Shown here: one piece after another, positions 1-10,600 of the stretch
How the letters are laid out: each line of letters begins with the position of its first letter
How positions within the stretch are numbered: position 1 is the stretch's first letter
Source of the DNA: Anodontia alba
Lineage: Eukaryota; Mollusca; Bivalvia; Lucinida; Lucinidae
Assembly: GCA_964016985.1 (NCBI GenBank)
Contig: OZ024828.1
Coordinates: 89,272,399 to 89,336,398 of the forward strand
Direction: 5' to 3'
DNA length: 64,000 nucleotides
Translations under genes and position numbers: made by a program
The notes under the pieces: generated by a model
Databases searched by the model: none
Told to the model about the DNA's origin: nothing
What the model saw: only the letters and a program-made list of their open reading frames with translations

Positions 1-134
1 ACACTGGTTATATAGGACGTCCCGGTTCGCCATCGTTAAGATTAACGTCACTGAAAGTAATGACGCCACTAAATGCCACGGTAGTGTCATCATAATATGG
101 CGGACGTCTGCAATCAAAATGACTGCATTGTAAA

Positions 135-2030
135 GACACATGTGGATATATAACATTAACAATTTTATTACTGTTTCTACACAGTCTTTTTCCAATGTAG
201 TGGCACTGCTTCGACGACACTTTATACTCGACAATATTAACCTCCAACTGATACTGGTTTCTGAATTCTGCAAAGCTCATAAATCGTCCATCATTTTTGA
301 GCAGACCATTTATAAAATAAATGCTATAAATACCTTTCTTTAACCATGACTGAAATATAAAAGATCTTCCATTGCGTTTTATATTTTTGTTTGACCAAAT
401 CATTTGTGACATGACTTCTTCAGGGGTTGTGGGAGGGGGCAATTCAAACTTCGCCCATGCCTCAAAAACATTTATCCAAAAAGTATTAAGATTGTTTTGT
501 ATTGTAAAAATACCCTCCTTAATTAGGTACAAAACTTTGTCTCCTCCAAAAGGCTTCCAAAGTGTCAATCAGTAATGTTTTTCCAGGTTGCAAAATAATT
601 TACATCAAGGATTTTCTTAAGCCATGCTGTTTTCAGTGCAGCACAAAAAGAAGGAATATGAGGCACTTGCAAGCCTCCCTCACCCTTATTATTTATCATA
701 ACACTTCTTTTTATTTTGTCAGCTTTCTTATCCCATATAAAGTCAAAAAATATAGTTTCTATCTCTTTTAAAATTTGCTTCGATGGTACTGATAAGACTG
801 TAAAGATTTGTATAAAAATTGGTAGCGCTAGCGTTTTTATTTTGCAGACCTTAGCAATTAACGACAGTGATCTAAAAGACCAATTGTTTAAAAGATTTTT
901 AACAGATTTGATTTCACTCTTGTATTTTTTTTCCTGTAATGTCTTCACTGTTTACTTCATATTCAATACCTAATAGTTTAAATGTTCCCTCGTGATTCCA
1001 GATTATTGGTTTTTGTGTTCTTAATTCCTCTCCAAAACCCCGTTTTGCCCCGAACCATAGCACCTGGGTTTTATTAAAGTTTGCTCGGAGCCAGAGCAGC
1101 CTGCAAAATAATCTGTGATATGTAAAGCCATATTAAGGGACTTCTCATCATCCCCCAGCATAAGTGTTGAATCGTCAGCATATTGACTTATAAGATATTC
1201 TGAGTTATTATTACTAGACCTTGAATTTCTGGATGGGCCTTTAACGCTGCACTTAATAATTCCACACAGAGAATAAATAGGTAAGGAGGTAAAGGGTCAC
1301 CTTGCCTGACACCTCTCTGGATTTCAAACACGTTACTAAAGCGACCCTTATATAAAATATAACTTGAAATGTCATTATAGAAGGTTTTGAACCAACGTAC
1401 AATGGATTCGCCAAAACCGAAGAATTGTAGTGTATTTTCAATGAAGTTCCACTCCAAAGAATTGAAGGTTTTTTCAAAGTCAAGTAACACAAGAAGTCCA
1501 GGTATAGTTTCTCTGTTTGTTTTTTTCTAGTAGGTAAAAAACCAGCCTGTTACAATTTCCAATGTATCTTCCCTTGATAAACCCTGATTGTGATTCTGAA
1601 ATAAGTTTATCAAGTACAGATTTAATTCTAGCTGCTATTGCTGAAGAACCAATTTTTAGATCAACAGATAAAAGTGAAATAGGGCGCCAATTTTTAAGAT
1701 ATTCCTTATTCTTGCCCTCTTTCGGTATACAAGTAATAATGCCCTGTTTCTGCGTAAAAGATAAGTTCTGTATTGCGTATGCATAGTTTAGAGACCGAAC
1801 AAGGTAAACTCCTAAATTACTCCAAAATAATTGTAAAATTCTACCGTAAATCCATCAATACCTGGCGAGTTATTGTTTTTCATTTGTTTCAAGCTTTTTA
1901 AGGCTTCTGGTAGAGTCAAAAGGCCTTCAAGATTCTGCATTTCGTTTTCTGTTAAAAAAGTGAGAAAAAGGTTATCCCTATCGAAGAATAGTCTTCTATT
2001 ATCTGCATCTATTATAGTTTTTTATGTGTA
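135..2030 (-). pseudogene. LINE reverse transcriptase, inverted 5' segment, frameshifted
   Basis: Read from 2030 down to 135, fragments in several frames match the order of an L1-type reverse transcriptase. A stretch like NNNSPGIDGFTVEFYNYF is at about 1830-1890. KNWRPISLLSVDLKIGSSAI followed by SGFIKGRYIG is at about 1560-1705. The open piece 1188-1490 begins MLLDFEKTFNSLEW and contains RGVRQGDPLPPYLFILCVE. The catalytic YADD is encoded at 1171-1182, one frame away from the preceding piece, so there is a frameshift near 1195-1215. Two further open pieces (565-948 and the part of 8-568 above 135) carry thumb and C-terminal LINE sequence such as FDFIWDKKADKIKR. The last residues of the 8-568 frame lie outside the target duplication and are flanking DNA. 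It would have made cDNA; here it is inactive. Confidence 0.75.
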
Positions 2031-2049
2031 TAGTTTTATATAGAATAAT

Positions 2050-2556
2050 TCTTGTTCAGTAATCTTTACTGACAAACAATCTTAAGACAACTAAACCTTT
2101 TATCAACTTTTGTTGAAAAAGGCAACAACAAAAAATACAAAAGCATATTCAAAATGGCATGTGGACTTAAACTTGGAGGACACTGAAAATTGGAGTCAAC
2201 ATTTTGTAAAGCTATATAGCATTACAGACGATTCAAAATTACTGAACTTCCATTTTAAGTTATTTCATAGAATAATATATACTAACAGTAGATTATTTAA
2301 ATGCAGAATCATAGAAACAGAGCTTTGTACATTTTGTAATGAACAAAGAGAAACATTACTGCATCTGTTTTATGACTGTAGCCATGTAAGAACCTTGTTG
2401 TTACAGTCACAAGAACTATTAAGGACCAAATGTAACATTAATTTTACCTTGGCACCAGATAAATGGATGTTTAATCAGTTTACAGGAACACCAAATGAGA
2501 ATGACTGTCAAAGTACGTGTGCTGTTCTTGTAAAACAGTTCATTTATTGCTGTTAA
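2050..2556 (+). pseudogene. LINE ORF2 C-terminal end, 3' segment
   Basis: The plus-strand open piece 2110-2556 (148 residues) contains LLNFHFKLFHRIIYTNSRLF followed by CRIIETELCTFCNEQRETLL and HLFYDC. This is the C-terminal Cys/His region typical of L1 and Tx1-clade ORF2 proteins (C..C, then H, then C). Similar sequence can be read upstream to about 2050 in the same sense but broken by stops. The frame ends at TAA 2554-2556, close to the expected end of such proteins. It continues, in element coordinates, from the C-terminal edge of the inverted minus-strand segment, supporting a single insertion event rather than two independent LINEs. Confidence 0.72.
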
Positions 2557-2860
2557 ATGAAAAACTGTCTTCCAGATATTAGGTCTTTCAAACAAAAGCT
2601 AAAAAGCTATTGTTCAGTAGAATTACATGCAAAGTCTATGTATCCTGAGAAAAAAGCATGAAAAATCATAAAAACAATGAAAACAATGATTTAATTTAAA
2701 AATACAAAATGAGTCTCATCACGGGAGGAGCTGTCTTCGGGGCGGCGGACTAGGGGAGACAGAGACTAATCTGCTCAATCTCAATAGTCCTTTTTGGGGC
2801 ATGAATGATGGTAAGAGCAGCCCCTTGGTGGGCATGCTGTCCAATTAGTAGTGAACAACT

Positions 2861-3130
2861 GGGGTACTGATCAGGCTGGGCAGATGTGCAAGCTGATTTG
2901 TATCTTAGCTGTTTCACACAAGTATTTAGCAGGTTTTCTTGCGACTGGGATCAAAATAGACATTTGCATAGATGTCCTATGTTTATGGCATGAAAGTAAT
3001 ATTGTATTGATGGTATGTTGTTTCTGTTGTTTTCCCTTTTGTACAAAAAAGCCTGTGCAAACAGTACAGACCTAGATGCGACTGATCCTAGATGAGCAGT
3101 TGGATCATGATCTTCACTGTTTGCCAGTCC
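2861..3130. repeat. Diverged A/C-type hairpin pieces in LINE 3' region
   Basis: ctgatcaggctgggcagat at about 2867 resembles the stem of hairpin families A/M. A broken C-family hairpin runs from gcaaacagtacagacctaga (3057) to tcttcactgtttgcc (3111-3125). Either MITEs entered the LINE 3' region or this part is not LINE. Boundaries are approximate. Confidence 0.45.
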
Positions 3131-3581
3131 ATCTGCATTTTTAAACACATCTTCTGTAAAGTGAAAGTATTTTTTTTCCTTTTAACAAATTCTTACTTTA
3201 AAAATTGTGTCCAAAATCTTAGGATTTTCACTGATGTATTATTTGTTCTCCTGGCAGTTTATATTGTCTAGAAAAATGTAAACCTCTACAAAGGCTACAC
3301 TAACATAGTATTAAAAGCTTGTTGTGCTAGATCCTTGAGTAGGAATAATCGGGGGAGCTTTCATGGTGATCCTAAATATTTAGACAGATAGGCATTGGCA
3401 AGAGCTGTATACCACAACCAGGAATCCGAGCATGGTATGCATCTTTTTCCCAAATGACTAAAATTTTGAAATCTCTGTGGTATGATTAGGTAGAAGTCTT
3501 TATAGTTTACCTGACTGCTCATTTTTGACCTGGTCAAATTCTTTTTTGAAGGAAAACATAACAGAAAGAAAAAAAGCACAT

Positions 3582-3702
3582 AGTGCTGTTCCAGTGGAGC
3601 CCTTATGACAGACTGGGTGCCTTGTAAGAGGAAATTTCTAGGCTGCAGAAATATATATATAAGTACTCTATACTTCCTATGAGGGCTTCACGGAACAGCA
3701 CT
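3582..3702. repeat. 121-bp inverted-repeat element
   Basis: agtgctgttcc at 3582-3592 is the exact reverse complement of ggaacagcact at 3692-3702, and the match continues inward with a few differences for about 24 bases (ggagccctt against gagggcttc). It fits a small MITE nested in the LINE 3' region. No second copy was seen. Confidence 0.6.
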
Positions 3703-3836
3703 AGGAAAAAATGGTTCTACACTCTTATAGTGATATTGGCATAAGATTATTTTCTCTGTTATTTGTATTGATTGTGAGATATATGACTTACAGAATTGAA
3801 AATAAAATTATACAATACAAAAGAAAAATGACTGCA

Positions 3837-3840
<4 letters not shown>

Positions 3841-3873
<33 letters not shown>
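3841..3873 (+). repeat. Poly(A) tract, 33 bp
   Basis: Uninterrupted run of A directly after the right LINE target duplication. It may be an expanded target A-run or a slipped insertion tail. Confidence 0.9.
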
Positions 3874-3875
<2 letters not shown>

Positions 3876-3913
3876 TTCAGAGATGACAGGTATGCAAGAA
3901 AAAGAATCTGTAA

Positions 3914-4024
3914 TGGGTGTGAGGGACAGATAGAAAAAATCCGTCCCTCGTGATCATTCAGCAAGCCTCGTGATGCCAGACAGTAACCCTCGGGACTGAT
4001 TTTTCTATCTACCCCTCACACCCA
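3914..4024. repeat. 111-bp inverted repeat
   Basis: Left arm begins tgggtgtgagggacagatag; the right arm ends ctacccctcacaccca, its near-exact reverse complement. Arms are about 25 bases. The middle has a smaller ccctcgtgatc / gcctcgtgatg similarity. Probable MITE. Confidence 0.65.
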
Positions 4025-4389
4025 TGATAGAGTCTTATATTATTCTTAATTATTTTCTGTAATTCATTGTGATATTTTAAATTCATTTGTATTGATATAA
4101 TACTGGTTACTTGTTTGTCATTTCACAGTGTCGGAACTTTTTATAGACTACTTCTCACATTATGGCATCTTATGTTGAGGAATTCTTGTCACAAAAGAAA
4201 TATAAACCAGACAAACTGAATGTTTCATCATCGCTACAGCTGTCACGTTTGCGTCGAAGCACAAGCGATTGAATCACGCCAATTTCTGACTGATGTTGTG
4301 ATACTGAATTTGTTCCACCTATCCTTTGGTTTACAAAGTTTTCCAACATTTTCAAAACAGAATTATTCTAAAAGCAAAATTGTATATAT
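4025..4389. other. No recognised feature
   Basis: AT-rich sequence with only short open frames and no match to the repeat families of this window. Confidence 0.5.
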
Positions 4390-4559
4390 GTGCGCCCAGC
4401 GAAGGATCAAATCAGCTGGCGCATCCGCGCAGCCTGATTTGAGTCTTCCTTGTCTGTATGAAGACACACTGCATCCTTGGCTATCCAAAATGCACCCAGT
4501 GTAAGTTCTGCTTGGACTGCGCGGATGCGCAGGTTGATCTGAATCTTCGCTGGGCGCAC
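4390..4559. mobile_element. Family A MITE (diverged)
   Basis: Starts gtgcgcccagcgaag and ends cttcgctgggcgcac, a 15-base terminal inverted repeat. Each end carries its own hairpin of the GCGCATCCGCGC type, and the middle holds a tgtctgtatgaag piece also seen, as tgcggacagcgaag, at 52870. No target duplication seen. Confidence 0.7.
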
Positions 4560-4729
4560 CAGTCCGAAGTTACGTCGCGGCTAAAATAGAATAATGAACA
4601 ATGTTCACTTATTTTTTTTTCTCTTATTCCAAAGGCTCCTCATTTCAGAATATTTTGTAATCGCAGCAGCTGTCGTTAAGAGCGTGTGTGGGAGGCCGTA
4701 AAACGTCACCTCGTACCTCTATGTACTGC

Positions 4730-4970
4730 TGGGCCCAGTTGTTCAAAACTAACGATGTCATTAGTTAACGTATAGTTAAAATTTTGATCATTAAATATGG
4801 CACATATGCTAATATTTTTGCTGAAAAAATGTGAATGCTTTTTAAAGCTACTAACATTATTTTTCAGCAAAAATACCTGTGAATTTGGTATTGTACTTAC
4901 TAGAACAGTTAACATTCTGATCACTAACAAGCTCGTTAAGCTAACGATGCTTTGAACATCTGGGCCCAGT
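4730..4970. mobile_element. Family J MITE
   Basis: Terminal inverted repeats tgggcccagttgttcaaa and tttgaacatctgggcccag, with a central imperfect hairpin in which tttttgctgaaaaaatgtga (about 4817) is answered by tttttcagcaaaaa (about 4861). The ends also share aactaacgat / gctaacgatg. Other copies: 40565-40808 and 46674-46909. Confidence 0.75.
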
Positions 4971-5215
4971 GCTGATATTTTATTTTCTAGTCCTTTGGGA
5001 TTATTGGACTTGTATGTTTTGAGAAAACGGAGACTGCATAAAGCTGCAAAGAGATGTGAGGGATAATGCATTTTTCATTATTCCTCATGAATAGACTCGA
5101 CCAAACAGAGTCTGATATTTTCTGGCTTTGGTGTTGTTTTTGTGTGGCCTTGTGACTGCTCGCTGCGGGCATTTCATGTTTTGTCCTCTTCGTTGTCTTA
5201 TTGTTGTGTTTAATG
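4971..5215. other. No recognised feature
   Basis: Unique-looking sequence. The short open frames here show no family signature. Confidence 0.4.
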
Positions 5216-5466
5216 GACCAGGCCCCGAGGTTATAAAACTTTTTTCATGTTCAACTGAGCTGAGCATGGAAATTTCTCTGCTAATAAATATGAAAATGCC
5301 AACGAATGTTGGCATTTTCATATTTATTAGCAGAGAAATTTTCATGCTCAGTTATAATTAGCAAGAAAGTATTTGCAATTGATTGTTATTTGAGATTTAT
5401 AAGCAGGACAAATTTCATGCTCAGCAGAGTTGAGCATGAAAAAAGTTTTATAACCTTGAGACCCGG
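5216..5466. mobile_element. Family D MITE, full copy
   Basis: Ends ggccccgaggttataaaact and agttttataaccttgagacc form the terminal inverted repeat. Next inside is a ttcatg(c/t)tcaactgag motif. A strong palindrome at 5262-5350 has gctaataaatatgaaaatgc as its left arm around a ccaacgaatgttgg apex. Related copies: 12134-12297 and 12398-12632. Confidence 0.75.
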
Positions 5467-5494
5467 CAGAAATGTCAAGCCTTATTTTCTCGGG

Positions 5495-5498
<4 letters not shown>

Positions 5499-5584
<86 letters not shown>
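5499..5584. repeat. (TA)n microsatellite
   Basis: About 43 uninterrupted TA units directly beside the family D copy. The Tyr/Ile-repeat open frames over it are artefacts. Confidence 0.95.
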
Positions 5585-5586
<2 letters not shown>

Positions 5587-5744
5587 AAGTTATAGATATA
5601 ATTAGCGCTTTAAGGGTTATGTACTTGAAAATCGAATAGCGTGATTAGATTGTATAAGTTCGCCATTGAGAGTAATAAATATCAGACAATGTTTAAACTG
5701 TATGTTTCAAGTATATATTAACGCTCTGCATGTTGAGTAAAACT

Positions 5745-5965
5745 AAATTCAGCAGATGACATTTTGAAATATGTTTCTTATTTTTCCCAGAAAATAGACT
5801 TTAACATTTCATGCAAATTGTCTCCTATAAAATAGGCTGCAAATTGTCTCAGGAGACAATTTGCATGAAATATCAAAGCCTATTTTCTGAAGGAAAAAAA
5901 AAGAGAACTATCTTCAATTTGTTGTATGCTGATTCAGCCCAGAGAGTGGTAAAGTTTAATTATTT
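5745..5965. mobile_element. Family K MITE
   Basis: Left part has ttcagcagatgacattttga and ttatttttcccagaaaatag. The central hairpin is catgcaaattgtctcc (5812) against ggagacaatttgcatg (5853-5868). The right part mirrors the left and ends cagagagtggtaaag. Further K copies or fragments: 7918, 31525, 32640, 35495, 36715, 37917, 40010 and 61290. Confidence 0.7.
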
Positions 5966-6179
5966 GATGTGTAATGTTAACATTGGGTACGTGTAAATTA
6001 ATGAATAGTTTAAGGAGGAGAAAAAAAGTAATGACAGTTTGGGTTTAAATATTTATTTTGGATAATCCTGTTAACTAAGATATCTGCATTAGCAATCGTT
6101 AACAAAACAACATAATAGTAATAAAATTACACTACATTAAATGCTTACGAGTACACTCAACATACCATTATTTTATAGA

Positions 6180-6320
6180 AAATCGAAAAGACATCCCTAA
6201 ATTATCCCAGTTTGCCTCCTGAACTGACGCTATGATTAACCATCAGTGGCTCGAACTACTTATGTCTACAGCAAACTTCCATGGTCCCAAAGACGTTCGA
6301 GCCATTAAAGTTCGACTGTA
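6180..6320 (-). mobile_element. Family F MITE, half copy
   Basis: Only one end is present, in reverse: it runs from atccctaaattatcccag to cgagccattaaagttcgact followed by gta. The central palindrome and other end are missing. Confidence 0.6.
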
Positions 6321-6441
6321 AATTTATATGACACCATGTTTTCTCTAAAAATAATAAAAATCTGCATTTATGATTAGCAATTTAAGGGTTTATGAAGTTG
6401 TTTGATTTTTTTTTTTGTTTTTGTTTTTTTTTTACAAATAA

Positions 6442-6804
6442 AGTCGAACCTCAATGGCTCGAAAATCTTTGGAACCATGGTAATTTGTTCGAGATACGGG
6501 TAGTTCGAGCCTCTGAGGGTTAATCAAAACGCCAGGTTAGGAGGCAAATGGATATAATTTAGGAGTAACTTTCCGATCTTCTATATGATAATTGTATGTT
6601 GTGTGTACTCATTAGAATCGCCTTGATGTGGCGATACTAATGAGTATACACAACATGCATTTCATGATGAAGTGAGAAAATTTCCTTAAGATATCCATAT
6701 TTTTTCTTGGGCTGTCAAGAGAGATTCATGGGGACTCAAAAACGAGTTCGAATTATCCATGGTAAACGAGCCATCGGTGTTCGAGCTATTGAGATTCGTC
6801 TGTA
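6442..6804 (+). mobile_element. Family F MITE (pogo-like ends)
   Basis: Left end agtcgaacctcaatggctcg, right end gttcgagctattgagattcg then tctgta. The core at about 6597-6655 is the TGTACTCATTAGAATCGCC hairpin, here with gatgtggcgata at the apex. The first base of the usual CAG start is changed. Confidence 0.75.
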
Positions 6805-7054
6805 TTATTTTATTCCCGCCACACGATAGTACAAATCACCAATTTATATTGAAAACATTCTAAAATTTACCTAATGTTAACATTTTATCTGACGCAATTA
6901 ACATGATTTACTGCCAATGTCAATGGTGTTAAAGTTCTCTAAACATTTTTATAGCTCTTATTTTTGCACTTTTGTAATTCACGATAACAACTGAACTCAC
7001 TTTAAATTTTAGTGTGTCTTAAATGATGCAGCCTTTCCCGAGTGCAATAACCCT

Positions 7055-7057
<3 letters not shown>

Positions 7058-7108
<51 letters not shown>
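7058..7108. repeat. (GA)n microsatellite
   Basis: About 25 GA units. Confidence 0.95.
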
Positions 7109-7112
<4 letters not shown>

Positions 7113-7186
7113 TTTTTCACATTCAGCTGAAAAACAGCTAAGAGCGATTGTAATTTATGCCAGTACCAAGTGTAATGAGCTCTTGG

Positions 7187-7318
7187 CATTTAGAATCTTG
7201 ACAGGAACATGGCCCATATTCTCTGCCTGAGAATTATGTCCATCTGAGCCGTTCAGCGAGGGTGACCATACTTCTCGGACAGGTTATGAACCCGTGTCTC
7301 CTGTCAAGAATCTAAATG
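7187..7318. repeat. 132-bp inverted repeat
   Basis: catttagaatcttgacagga at 7187-7206 is answered by tcctgtcaagaatctaaatg at 7299-7318, with one mismatch in 20. The interior is not palindromic. MITE-like; single copy here. Confidence 0.65.
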
Positions 7319-7337
7319 ACGAATTTGTTAGCAAGTA

Positions 7338-7684
7338 CAGTCGAACCTCAATGGCTCGAACACCTTTGGGACCATGGAAATTCGTTCGAGACATGGGTAG
7401 TTCGAGCCACTGAGGGTTAATTATGGCACCAGTTCAGGAAGCAAATAGCGATAATTTAGAGAAATCTTTTCGATTTTCTACACAATGATTGTATGTTGAG
7501 TGTACTCATTAGAATCGCCTCGATATGTACACACAACATACAATTCCATGATAAAATAAGAAATAAAAATCCCTAAATATTTGTTTTCTTGAGCTATTGG
7601 AAGGATTTTGTAGGGACTGAAAAAAGAGTTCGAATCATCCACGGTAAACGAGCCATCCGGGTTCGAGCCATTGAGGTTATACTG
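7338..7684 (+). mobile_element. Family F MITE
   Basis: ta-CAGTCGAACCTCAATGGCTC at the left and GTTCGAGCCATTGAGGTT, then actgta, at the right, with TA on both sides. The core palindrome is damaged: the right arm is largely lost after atcgcctcgatat, leaving gtacacacaacatac. Confidence 0.8.
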
Positions 7685-7734
7685 TAGTTAGTAGGCTGGG
7701 ACAGAGAGGCTTGAGTAAATCGCGTAGACTAAGG

Positions 7735-7795
7735 TCAGACACGGCATTGGGGCGTCTGATCTGGATCGACACAGTTTCCCACTCGATTAGCAAAT
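7735..7795. repeat. Diverged C-type hairpin remnant
   Basis: ggtcagacacggcattgggg followed by cgtctgatctggatcgacac resembles a decayed family C core. Weak. Confidence 0.35.
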
Positions 7796-7917
7796 CTTAT
7801 TTTTATCAACAAATAGCACTTTGAAAATGAACTTGTTCAAATTTTAGATCAAGTATGGTAAGGAGCTAGCTATGGTGTTGCAATATTTAGGGTGTATGAA
7901 ATATCAAGCACTGATCC

Positions 7918-8066
7918 TTAACCTTCACCATAGTCTGGACAAATTCAGCAGACGACAAACTGAAGATATTTTTTCTTATTTTTCCTCGGAAAATAGATTT
8001 TGCTATTCCATGCAAACTGCCTCTGAAGGAGACTAACTGCATGAAATCTCAAAGCCTATCTTCTAG

Positions 8067-8097
<31 letters not shown>

Positions 8098-8145
8098 AAA
8101 ATATTTCTGTGCCGTTTGCTGAAATTTTTATCCAGCATGCAAAGC
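7918..8145. mobile_element. Family K MITE with internal poly(A)
   Basis: Contains aaattcagcagacgacaaac, a hairpin of ccatgcaaactgcctctgaa against ggagactaactgcatg, then agcctatcttctag. A run of about 27 A at 8068-8094 expanded in the right arm before the K end gccgtttgctgaaatt. Confidence 0.65.
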
Positions 8146-8384
8146 ATTAGTTTTCTCAGTGTAAAATTGTCTCATTTCGGGCATCCTAATAATTAGTGAT
8201 TTTTATTTGTAGGCAGTGTAGCACGGGCTCGAACCCCATTCGAGGATCTGGATTTTTCCGATCAATAGTACATTTTGCTACGTGCCCTGGGTTGAGAATA
8301 AAGCGGACAGGGACGCAAAAGGCGACAGACAGCGACAGTACTAAATTGCAGAACAATCCATGAAAGCATAGCTGTGCACGTCAT

Positions 8385-8489
8385 CCCAGTAGGCATTCTA
8401 CATAAATCTATAGTGGGCCGTTATCGGCCCGTCAGGGTAACTGACGGGCCGATAACGGCCCGCTGTAGATTTATAGACTATTAGCTGGG
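8385..8489. mobile_element. Family H MITE
   Basis: Begins cccagtaggcattctaca and ends with ...atagactattagctggg. The core pairs gggccgttatcggcccgtca with tgacgggccgataacggccc around a ggtaac apex. Other copies: 9854-9959, 10494-10600 and 53257-53350. Confidence 0.8.
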
Positions 8490-9420
8490 ATGCACCAAGA
8501 TATATCATTGGTCTGATATAATTAAACAACAAGACTGTAAACAGGACCTTAAAATCTTAGAACAGCACCATAAAAGCAGTCCATTTTCTCCAATTCAAAA
8601 TGCTTCTTTGTGTTGATAGTATTGTGGTATTTTAGAATTGTCACACGTTAAAAACGAAACCAATTATATTAGGCGGCATTTTGTTTACCGGTGAAACGTC
8701 ATTAGTTTGTAAACTGACTCTCCGCTTTGTGCTATAAAATTAGAATTATTGTAGTAGGAAGGTTTGTGTATCAACAAATCAGTATTTAGTATTTTAGCCA
8801 ATTCTTTAGCAATGCTAGTATAAATAATAATATTACCACAATCATTTATGCTTTTATGCTAGGACATCCCTTTGTGTTATAAAATAAAAATCAGTATGAA
8901 ACGAAATGTTGTATGCATAACAGTAAATATTGTTCTTGACGCCATTTTCTGGACAATATGAATAATTATATTAAAACTCTATTTATTTTATTTTACTTTG
9001 ATGACAGGTATAATAATTATAAAGATGACCACAATTCTTTATGCACTTATGATGTCAGAACATTAGAAACTATTTATAATAGCTCGTGGGAACGCGGCAA
9101 CTGCAAAGACCAGCACGGATGTGTGTTTAACAATGCGAGCGTTCGCCGAGTGTCCGGTCATTGTCTTTATGAACGCGAGCGCTCGCGAAACAGGCTGAGA
9201 GATGTATCGCATTGGTTTTCCAGTATGGCGATGCATCTGATTGGCTACTTATAGGGCGCAGTCGTTTTCTTTTAATTTCCTTTGAAATGAATTTTGATTG
9301 TAGTATTTTTAAATTTGAAATGAAAGGTCTGAAAATGTTGTTTTGTAATATTTGCGCTCAGACTACTCAAGGATAGTGAACAAATAATAAAGTACTGACC
9401 GAGCGCCTCCCAGGAAACCA
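8490..9420. other. No recognised gene
   Basis: AT-rich sequence with a 98-residue open frame (8958-9254, plus) that I do not recognise. It has no domain signature and no clear splice or start context, and its 3' part overlaps a GC-rich patch containing gcgagcgttcgc and gcgagcgctcgcg. Probably non-coding. Confidence 0.4.
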
Positions 9421-9480
9421 CAACGCCGCAACAACGTCGCTGCAACGTCACGACGTTGCAGCGACGTTGTAACGGCGTTG
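9421..9480. repeat. 60-bp near-perfect palindrome
   Basis: Left arm caacgccgcaacaacgtcgc continues tgcaacgtc. The right arm, ending ttgtaacggcgttg, is its reverse complement with about two mismatches and almost no loop. Flanked by cccaggaaacca and tgtttgcagggca. No second copy seen. Confidence 0.75.
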
Positions 9481-9853
9481 CGACATTGTGTGTTTGCAGG
9501 GCACTGTCATTCAACAACCCATTCGAGTGAGCGCTCATATTTTCGAATACACCTCAACACATATATTGTACCTGATGCACTTTTGCAGCTTTTCATGACC
9601 ACTTTGACATGTGTCACATGCGGTTAATGTACATTATATTATTATTTATTACCTAATTATTATTAATGCTTCAATACAGAGGAAATCATAATTACCAATT
9701 ACCTTGAGTCATGCTATAATCTTTAGGAAGTCGTAGTTATTCTTTGCATTACTTTGTGGCCTCTGGCTGTTATTTTTGTTCCATCCTGTTTTGTGATTTG
9801 TTCTTGCCTTCTGTCCTATCTAGCTTTGTGATCACCGCACTTGAAATATATTC

Positions 9854-9959
9854 TCAGCTAGCATTCTACATAAATCTATCGCGGGCCATTATCGGCCCGT
9901 CATCTACCCTGATGGGCCGATAACGGCCCGCTATAGATTTCTGTAGAATGCTTACTGGG
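9854..9959. mobile_element. Family H MITE
   Basis: cagctagcattctacataaa at the left, tttctgtagaatgcttactg followed by gg at the right. Core gggccattatcggcccgtca / tgatgggccgataacggccc. Its right third is the start of the 139-bp tandem repeat. Confidence 0.8.
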
Positions 9960-10331
9960 TTTTGATACCGTCATATTTTGAGTGACAGGAGGTCAGCACT
10001 CGTCACAAGCACTCACTGTCATACAGACAAATTCATACTAGAGTCTATTACTATTACTATAGCGGGCCGTTATAGATTTCTGTAGAATGCTTACTGGGTT
10101 TTGATACCGTCATATTTTGAGTGACAGGAGGTCAGCACTCGTCACAAGCACTCACTGTCATACAGACAAATTCATACTAGAGTCTATTACTATTACTATA
10201 GCGGGCCGTTATAGATTTCTGTAGAATGCTTACTGGGTTTTGATACCGTCATATTTTGAGTGACAGGAGGTCAGCACTCGTCACAAGCACTCACTGTCGT
10301 ACAGACAAATTCATACAAGAGTCTATTACTG
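9932..10331. repeat. 139-bp tandem repeat, about 2.9 copies
   Basis: ctgtagaatg recurs at 9941, 10080 and 10219, an exact 139-base period. The copies are almost identical; the third differs at tcgtacag and catacaag. The unit joins the right end of a family H MITE (atagatttctgtagaatgct) to flanking sequence (gagtgacaggaggtcagcac). Recent local duplication. Confidence 0.9.
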
Positions 10332-10493
10332 TCGGTACTCCTTCTTCCCTATGACTGTTCTTTTATGGAATATAACACCAGCTGATCTCGTCCTTAATTT
10401 TGATTTTGACTCCTTCAAAGAAGGAGTCAGAAAGATCAACCGCATCGGTCCATAATAAGGAACATACTGTTTTTAACGTGGTTTTAATCTCTT

Positions 10494-10600
10494 CCCAGCT
10501 AGCATTCTACGTAAATCTACATCGGGCCGTCATCGGCCCGTCAGCTACCCTGACGGGCCGATGACGGCCCGATATAGATTTACGTAGAATGCTGACTGGG
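10494..10600. mobile_element. Family H MITE, best-preserved copy
   Basis: cccagctagcattctacgta against tacgtagaatgctgactggg at the ends. Core gggccgtcatcggcccgtca / tgacgggccgatgacggccc. Both core arms carry the same change relative to 8385 (gtcatc/gatgac for gttatc/gataac), a compensated pair. Confidence 0.85.

Larger units (their letters stand above)
135..3824. mobile_element. L1-like LINE insertion with inverted 5' part (twin-priming structure)
   Basis: Two pieces of an L1/Tx1-type non-LTR retrotransposon lie head to head: a reverse-transcriptase piece on the minus strand (135 to about 2030) and the C-terminal and 3' piece on the plus strand (about 2050-3824). The same 19 bases, aaaatgactgcattgtaaa, stand at 116-134 and 3825-3843 and read as a target-site duplication; an A-rich 5' start is usual for L1-type endonuclease sites. 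An AATAAA at 3801-3806 lies about 20 bases before the right end. The minus piece stops, in element coordinates, close to where the plus piece begins, as twin priming predicts. A 33-A run follows the right duplication and probably expanded there. Palindromic MITE-like pieces sit in the long 3' region. Dead copy. Confidence 0.72.

Noticed and set aside
3841..3873. Poly(A) as the true LINE tail
   Set aside because: It lies after, not before, the right copy of the 19-bp duplication, so it is outside the insertion as defined; still possible if the duplication is read differently.
5306..5605. Open frames across the (TA)n tract
   Set aside because: Tyr-Ile repeats are translations of a microsatellite and a family D hairpin.
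8206..8290. tRNA-like B box (ggttcgagccc on the minus strand)
   Set aside because: No matching A box at the right distance and no cloverleaf or target duplications; too little for a tRNA or SINE call.
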